A DNA stretch of 64,000 nt, from positions 6,265,411-6,329,410 of the forward strand of contig NZ_CP054839.1 of the NCBI RefSeq assembly GCF_018141105.1, written 5' to 3'. The notes beneath the pieces were generated by a model. The model worked only from the letters and a program-made list of their open reading frames with translations. It was not told the origin of the DNA and ran no database searches. Shown here one piece after another: positions 59,077-64,000 of the stretch. The first letter of the stretch is position 1. Each line of letters opens with the position of its first letter. Made by a program: the position numbers and the translations under genes. The stretch comes from Saccharopolyspora erythraea. Lineage in GTDB: Bacteria > Actinomycetota > Actinomycetes > Mycobacteriales > Pseudonocardiaceae.

Positions 59077-60432
59077 ATGCCCCAGCCCGGTACCCCCACC
59101 GACGACGCCCGCCCACCCGGAAGGCCCGATGTCGGCTCCGCCACGCCAGTCCGCCACCGCTGGCGCGGCCTCGCGCTGCTGACCGGCACGTTGGTGGTGG
59201 ACAATGATGAGAGCAAGCTCGTCACCACACTCTTCCCCGTCCTGCGCAGCGCGCTGGCCATCCCGACGTCCGCACTCGGCGTGCTGGTCGCGGTCGGACA
59301 GCTGACCGGCATGGTCACCAGTCCGGTGTGGATGTGGCTTGCACGTCGGTACAACCGCAAGCTCATCCTGGTGATCTGCAGCGGTCTCTGGGGAACCTGG
59401 GGAATCGCGGCGGGTTTCTCGCAGAACTTCACCCAGCTGCTCGTCCTCTACGCCATCACGGCGGCCGGGTTCCAGGGAGCCCAACCGATCGTCAACGACC
59501 TGCTCGGAGATCTCTTCGACGACAAGACCCGCGGCCGTGCCACCGGCTATCTCTACGGCGCCCTGCAGCTGTCCAATGTGGTCATGGGTCCGCTGATCGG
59601 AATGCTGTCGCTGATCGAGGACGGTTGGCGCTACGGTTTCTTCGTTTCCGGCGTGCTCAACATCGTGATGGGCGTGCTGACGCTGGCCTTCTTGAAGGAC
59701 CCGGGAATCGGCGCCTCCGAACCGCAGCTGGCCAGGCTGGACCAGGCACAGCGGGACGCCCGGTCGAAACTCACCTGGGCACGGGTCAAGGACCTGATGC
59801 GGATCCGCACCTTCCAGCTGATGGTCGTCCAGCGCCTGCTGTCCTCACACCTGCTGATCCTCACCTTCGGCGTCGTCTTCCTCGTCGACGTCTACCACTA
59901 CAGCAATGCTGTGGCCGCTCTCGTGCTCATGCCCATGGGCATCGGGTACTTCCTCGGGACGTGGATCGGCGGTGAGGTCACCGACCGGGTCTCCCGCCGC
60001 AGCCCCCGGTCCGGGCGCGTTCTGCTGCTGCAACTCGCACAGCTCGCCTTCGCAGTGGTTGCCCTGACCCTGCAGGTCAACTGGGGAAACATCGTCGTCT
60101 TCGCGGTGATCTACGCGGCTCTGGGCTTCCTGCAAGGTGTGAACCCCGGGATCAACCGGCCGATCGTCATGTCGACGACACCTCCCGAACTGCGCGGTGC
60201 CGCATTCGTCGTGCTGCTCTCGATCGCCCAGGCGATCGCCTGGGCGATCTACTCGGCGGGCGCCGGATACCTGGCCGAAGCGATCGGCATGAAGGCGACG
60301 TTCTTCTGGTTGCTCGGAATCGTGATGATCGTCAACGCCGCCTTCATCACGCTCCTCTACCGCCCCTACGCCTGCGACCACCAGTCGGTTCAGACCGAAC
60401 TCGCCCACCGCGCGAGCACGCAGACCAGTTAG
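59077..60432 (+). CDS. MFS transporter of the sulfatase operon
   Basis: A 451-residue major facilitator with about 12 helices. The loop after helix 2 reads WMWLARRYNRKLILVICSGL and the central loop is ERLDQ-like (PQLARLDQAQRDARSKLTWA). The ATG at 59077 has GAGGAGG 6 nt upstream; a GTG at 59059 is less suited. The pattern suggests import of an organic anion or small glycoside, but no substrate family is clear. It is 93 bp before the first of two sulfatase genes, implying uptake of a sulfated compound or export of a product. Confidence 0.85.
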   Translation: MPQPGTPTDDARPPGRPDVGSATPVRHRWRGLALLTGTLVVDNDESKLVTTLFPVLRSALAIPTSALGVLVAVGQLTGMVTSPVWMWLARRYNRKLILVICSGLWGTWGIAAGFSQNFTQLLVLYAITAAGFQGAQPIVNDLLGDLFDDKTRGRATGYLYGALQLSNVVMGPLIGMLSLIEDGWRYGFFVSGVLNIVMGVLTLAFLKDPGIGASEPQLARLDQAQRDARSKLTWARVKDLMRIRTFQLMVVQRLLSSHLLILTFGVVFLVDVYHYSNAVAALVLMPMGIGYFLGTWIGGEVTDRVSRRSPRSGRVLLLQLAQLAFAVVALTLQVNWGNIVVFAVIYAALGFLQGVNPGINRPIVMSTTPPELRGAAFVVLLSIAQAIAWAIYSAGAGYLAEAIGMKATFFWLLGIVMIVNAAFITLLYRPYACDHQSVQTELAHRASTQTS

Positions 60433-60525
60433 GAGCACTTCGATGCAACACCGCGGGCCCGGGCACCTCCGGGCGACCACACCAGCCGGCGTCCCGGGCG
60501 CCCGCGCCGCCGAGGGGGCGTCGCG

Positions 60526-62271
60526 GTGAAGGCGATCATCCTCATGTTCGACAGCCTCAACCGGCACATGCTCGAGCAGTACGCCGACACCTTCGTCGAC
60601 GCCCCGAACTTCGCCCGGCTCGCCGCGCGCAGCACGAGGTTCGACAACTTCTACGCCGGTTCGATGCCGTGCATGCCGGCTCGGCGCGAGTTGCACACCG
60701 GCAGGTACAACTTCCTGCACCGCAGCTGGGGGCCGCTGGAGCCCTTCGACGACTCGATGCCCCAGATGCTGCGCGATGCCGGTGTGCACACCCATCTGGC
60801 CTCGGACCACCCGCACTACTGGGAAGACGGCGGGGCGACATACCACACCCGCTACACCACCTGGGAGTTCTTCCGCGGACAGGAAGGCGACCCGTGGAAG
60901 GGACACGTCGCTGATCCCTCCGAAGCCGACGGGCAGATCGCGCGGATGCAACGGCAGGACCGGATCAACCGGACGCACATGCCCACCGAAGCCGAACACT
61001 CCCAAACCCGCACCGTGGACGCCGGTGTCGAGTTCATCGACACCAACGCCGCCGCCGACAACTGGTTGCTGCAGCTCGAGCTGTTCGACCCGCACGAACC
61101 CTTCTTCACCCACCAGCACTACAAGGACCGATATCCGCACGACTACGACGGGCCGGAGTTCGACTGGCCCGCCTACCGCAAGGTCACGGAAGCCCGGCAG
61201 CAGGTCGACCACGCCCGTTGCGAGTACGCGGCCCTGGTGTCGATGTGCGACCGCTCCCTGGGCCGGGTGCTCGACGCGATGGACGAGCACGACCTGTGGG
61301 ACGACACACTGCTGATCGTCAACACCGACCACGGTTTCCTGCTCGGCGAGCACGGGTGGTGGGCCAAGTCGGTACAGCCCTGGTTCAACGAGCTGGTCCA
61401 CCTGCCGATGTTCATGTGGGACCCGCGCACCGGAGACCGCGGCGGCAGCCGTGCGGATCTCGCCCAGACCATCGACATCGCCCCGACCGTGCTCCGGTGG
61501 TTCGGGCTCGAACCCACCGAAGACATGCAGGGTCACGACCTCGCGACCCAGAACGGCCACGACAGCGCGCTTTTCGGAATCCACGGCGGGCACGTCAACG
61601 TCACCGACGGACGTTACGTGTACATGCGTGCTGCAGCGGACCGGTCCAACAGCCCGCTCGAGGAGTACACGCTCATGCCCACGCACATGCGGGCCCGGTT
61701 CTCGGTGGCGGAGCTGGCCGACTGGCAACCGTGCGACCCGTTGCCCTTCACCAAGGGCATCCGGGCCATGCGGATACCGGCCGCGCCGACGTGGATGAAC
61801 CCGTGGCAGCACGGCACCCTGCTGTTCGATCTGCGGGACGATCCCGTCCAGGCGCACCCGTTGCGGGACGACGCACTGGAGTTGCGCATGATGCGGCTCC
61901 TCGCGCGGCGGATGCACGACTCGCACGCTCCCCGCAGCCAGTTCGAACGTCTCGGGCTCCCCTTCGACAGCGAGCCGGGTGAGCAACACCTGCTCGTCGC
62001 GGCACAGGCCGAACGGGCGACCGCCGTCGCCGAACCACTGGACGATCTGGAGACCTCGCAGGTGCTGCGGACGCCGGTGCTCGAGCTGCTCGCGATCGAC
62101 GGAGCCCGGCCCGTGTTCGAGGAACTGACCCCCGGCCTGACGACCACGGAGCTCATCGCCATCCCGTCAGGCGCCACGCTGCTCGACCTGGCCGCCTCAG
62201 CTCTCATCACCGCCACCGACCTCAAGGAGCTCACACAACGCCTCGACGCGCTGACCGGGAAGCGCCGATGA
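60526..62271 (+). CDS. Sulfatase (type I), arylsulfatase-A-like
   Basis: A 581-residue sulfatase. AIILMFDSLNRHMLEQYADT supplies the metal-binding Asp; MPCMPARRELHTGRYNFLHR has the CxPxR signature (Cys-Met-Pro-Ala-Arg) for formylglycine formation; DHPHYWEDGGATYHTRYTTW and LIVNTDHGFLLGEHGWWAKS follow. No signal peptide is present. The C-terminal 100 residues (after about 480) are an extra region lacking sulfatase motifs. The GTG start lacks a strong ribosome site, and the preceding 90 bp are GC-rich. It overlaps the next sulfatase by 4 bp. Confidence 0.9.
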   Translation: MKAIILMFDSLNRHMLEQYADTFVDAPNFARLAARSTRFDNFYAGSMPCMPARRELHTGRYNFLHRSWGPLEPFDDSMPQMLRDAGVHTHLASDHPHYWEDGGATYHTRYTTWEFFRGQEGDPWKGHVADPSEADGQIARMQRQDRINRTHMPTEAEHSQTRTVDAGVEFIDTNAAADNWLLQLELFDPHEPFFTHQHYKDRYPHDYDGPEFDWPAYRKVTEARQQVDHARCEYAALVSMCDRSLGRVLDAMDEHDLWDDTLLIVNTDHGFLLGEHGWWAKSVQPWFNELVHLPMFMWDPRTGDRGGSRADLAQTIDIAPTVLRWFGLEPTEDMQGHDLATQNGHDSALFGIHGGHVNVTDGRYVYMRAAADRSNSPLEEYTLMPTHMRARFSVAELADWQPCDPLPFTKGIRAMRIPAAPTWMNPWQHGTLLFDLRDDPVQAHPLRDDALELRMMRLLARRMHDSHAPRSQFERLGLPFDSEPGEQHLLVAAQAERATAVAEPLDDLETSQVLRTPVLELLAIDGARPVFEELTPGLTTTELIAIPSGATLLDLAASALITATDLKELTQRLDALTGKRR

Positions 62272-63959
62272 GCTCCAAGCCGAACGTTCTCTGGATCACC
62301 ACGCACGACATCAACCCGCACATCGGCGCCTACTCCGGGGTCTACCCAGGTGCGGAATACGCGGTGACACCTCATCTCGACCGCCTCGCTTCCGAAGGGG
62401 TCCGGTTCGACAACGCCTTCGCCGCCGCACCGATCTGCGCACCCTCCCGATCAGCGATCATGACCGGCTGCCATCCCACCGCGATCGGCACCATGCACAT
62501 GCGGACCAAGGCGGTGCCCCCGCCCGGCGTGCGGCTGTTCAGCGAGTACTTCAGGGAAGCCGGCTACTTCGTCACCAACAACTCGTTCACCGACTTCCAG
62601 GTACCGGTGCCGGTGAGCGCTTTCGACGACTGCAGCGACACCGCGCACTGGCGTAACCGCCCGAGCGCGGACACGCCGTTCTTCGCGGCATTCCACGGCC
62701 TGATCACCCACGAATCCCAGATCTACCTCGACGACGACGCGTTCGCCGAACGGACCCGGCACGTCCGGGACGAGGACCGGCATGATCCGACGAAGGCCCC
62801 GCTGCCGCCGTACTACCCGGACACCGAGGTGTTCCGGAAGGCATGGGCGCGCTACAACGACCTGATCACCGAGATGGATCACTGGGTCGGCACCCTCCTC
62901 GCTCAGCTCGAGGAAGACGGGCTCGCGGAGAACACGATCGTCGTGTTCTGGAGCGACCACGGTCTCGGCATGCCGCGCGGCAAGCGATGGGCCAACGACT
63001 CGGGCCTGCACGAACCGTTGATCATGCGCTGGCCCGGGCACCTGGAACCGGGAACCAGCACGGACGCGCTCGTTCACCTGATGGACCTCGCGCCGAGCAT
63101 GCTCTCGGCCTGCGGGATCGACGTCCCGGACCACATGCACGCGGTCCCGTTCCTCGATGCTCGCGGCGAGTTGAAGAAGAACACCAACGGCTACGTCTTC
63201 GCCGGACGCGACCGGATGGGCGAGCTCGAAGACATGACTCGCTCGGTCCGCGACCGCCGCTACCGCTACATCCGCCACTACCACCCCGATCGCTCGCCCA
63301 TGCAGCACTGCGACTACCCGGACCAGCTGTGGACCTGGCGGGAGATGCGGCGCATGGGCTCGGTCGAGGCGGGGCAACGCGCCCGGGGGCTGCCGCGTTC
63401 GGCGCTCACGCTGTTGCAGCGCCGCCTCATCGCCCCGACCAAGCCCGTCGAAGAGCTCTACGACCTGATCGCGGACCCGTACGAGGAGCACAACCTCGCC
63501 GACGACCCGCAAGCCGCTGGCACCCTGCATCGCTTTCGGGAAGCGCTGCGGGACTGGCAGTCCCGCTACGGCGACCTCGGTTTCCTCGCGGAGGACGAAC
63601 TGCTCGAAAGGTGGCGCCCGGGCGGTGTCTGGCAGAAAACACCACCGCCGCTCGTCGAACGGGACCCCACCGGCGGGATCGCGGTGAGCTCTGCCGAGGA
63701 CGCCGTCGTGGTCTGGACCGACGACCCGCCCTCGGACCAGCCGGAGAGTGAAGGAGCCGGAGTACCCGCGATTGGCTCCCCGGGCGAGGTGATCGGTGCC
63801 CCGCCCACCGACGGCCGGTACTGGCGCCTTCTCACCCCGGAGCGTCCACCGCCGCAGGACCGGCCCACCTGGGTTCGCGCGGTCCGGCTCGGCCACCTGG
63901 CCAGCGACGACGTCGAAGTTCCAGCCCATCTCGCAAGCCCAACCGAGGATCAGGAATGA
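62268..63959 (+). CDS. Sulfatase (type I) with C-terminal extension
   Basis: A 563-residue sulfatase: NVLWITTHDINPHIGAYSGV, then AAAPICAPSRSAIMTGCHPT with the CxPxR signature, VVFWSDHGLGMPRGKRWAND and ELYDLIADPYEEHNLADDPQ at the end of the core. The last 90 residues (after about 470) are Pro-rich, with repeated Trp-Arg segments, and are not part of the usual fold. Translation is coupled to the upstream sulfatase (ATGA) and to the next gene. It probably removes a different sulfate ester from the same substrate. No signal peptide is present. Confidence 0.92.
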   Translation: MSSKPNVLWITTHDINPHIGAYSGVYPGAEYAVTPHLDRLASEGVRFDNAFAAAPICAPSRSAIMTGCHPTAIGTMHMRTKAVPPPGVRLFSEYFREAGYFVTNNSFTDFQVPVPVSAFDDCSDTAHWRNRPSADTPFFAAFHGLITHESQIYLDDDAFAERTRHVRDEDRHDPTKAPLPPYYPDTEVFRKAWARYNDLITEMDHWVGTLLAQLEEDGLAENTIVVFWSDHGLGMPRGKRWANDSGLHEPLIMRWPGHLEPGTSTDALVHLMDLAPSMLSACGIDVPDHMHAVPFLDARGELKKNTNGYVFAGRDRMGELEDMTRSVRDRRYRYIRHYHPDRSPMQHCDYPDQLWTWREMRRMGSVEAGQRARGLPRSALTLLQRRLIAPTKPVEELYDLIADPYEEHNLADDPQAAGTLHRFREALRDWQSRYGDLGFLAEDELLERWRPGGVWQKTPPPLVERDPTGGIAVSSAEDAVVVWTDDPPSDQPESEGAGVPAIGSPGEVIGAPPTDGRYWRLLTPERPPPQDRPTWVRAVRLGHLASDDVEVPAHLASPTEDQE

Positions 63960-64000
63960 CTTCATCGACCACAGAGACCGAACGCATCGGCGCGCTCGTT
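63956..64000 (+). CDS. Start of a further gene in the sulfatase operon (partial)
   Basis: An ATG overlaps the preceding TGA (ATGA) and opens MTSSTTETERIGALV before the window ends. Too little is present to assign a family; the coupling shows it belongs to the same operon. Confidence 0.5.
   Translation, partial: MTSSTTETERIGALV

Noticed and set aside
1-64000. CRISPR arrays, tRNA or rRNA genes
   Set aside because: No regularly spaced direct repeats, and no recognisable tRNA or rRNA sequence, were seen by eye; a tRNA scan was not possible.

Overview
This is a high-GC actinomycete chromosome segment, probably from the Pseudonocardiales (a Saccharopolyspora-like organism fits, but nothing here fixes the genus). 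Signs of this are the strong G/C third-position bias, many GTG starts, an AfsR/SARP-type regulator, a remnant of an actinomycete conjugative element and typical actinomycete IS families. It is an accessory, catabolic region: short, self-regulated substrate operons separated by insertion sequences and gene remnants.

Region 1 (1-10952): a complete glucitol-family PTS (IIC, IIB, IIA, GutM, enzyme I, HPr) with a SorC-family regulator. Next to it, on the same strand, is an operon for an NAD(P)-oxidoreductase with a C-terminal SAF domain (the DXR-like or DRL type), E1-alpha, E1-beta and E2 of an acetoin-dehydrogenase-like complex, and the start of an IspD-like cytidylyltransferase. Similar palindromes precede both operons. 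The most economical reading is catabolism or salvage of a branched polyol such as 2-C-methyl-D-erythritol, running the first steps of the MEP pathway backwards: polyol to polyol phosphate (PTS), to DXP (DRL), to acetyl-CoA plus glyceraldehyde 3-phosphate (TPP complex). This is inference and is the main finding.

Region 2 (10963-17548): alcohol dehydrogenase, DUF59 protein and amidohydrolase, divergent from a GAF/Fis-type activator. This is the accessory set usually seen beside propane-type monooxygenases, but the monooxygenase is absent. An IS630-family element sits at the activator's stop codon.

Region 3 (17549-28264): a hexuronate locus under a LacI repressor, with uronate isomerase, fructuronate-reductase-like enzyme, mannonate dehydratase, a GH31 glycosidase and a TRAP transporter.

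Region 4 (28265-34964): remnants of an FAD monooxygenase and an IS256 transposase, a drug-efflux MFS gene divergent from a 978-residue AfsR-like regulator, and a decayed IS481-like element.

Region 5 (35074-49316): two acyl-CoA modules. One is permease, enoyl-CoA hydratase and ADP-forming acyl-CoA synthetase, divergent from TetR with a clear operator. The other is ArsR, crotonyl-CoA carboxylase/reductase-like protein, enoyl-CoA hydratase, Fe-alcohol dehydrogenase, methylmalonate/malonate semialdehyde dehydrogenase, hydroxyacyl-CoA hydrolase and AcuI-type acrylyl-CoA reductase. It fits acrylate/3-hydroxypropionate or distal valine catabolism. An IS5-family element has jumped into the start of acuI and supplies a replacement in-frame start codon.

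Region 6 (49419-64000): another IS5-like element, then an operon of GPH transporter, LacI, sulfatase and GH3 beta-glucosidase with twin LacI operators. After 1.1 kb of gene remnants comes a PadR-MFS-sulfatase-sulfatase operon that runs off the window. Three sulfatases with intact CxPxR signatures, uronate genes, a TRAP transporter and acrylate enzymes together suggest use of sulfated, uronate-rich (for example algal) material; that ecological reading is inferred.
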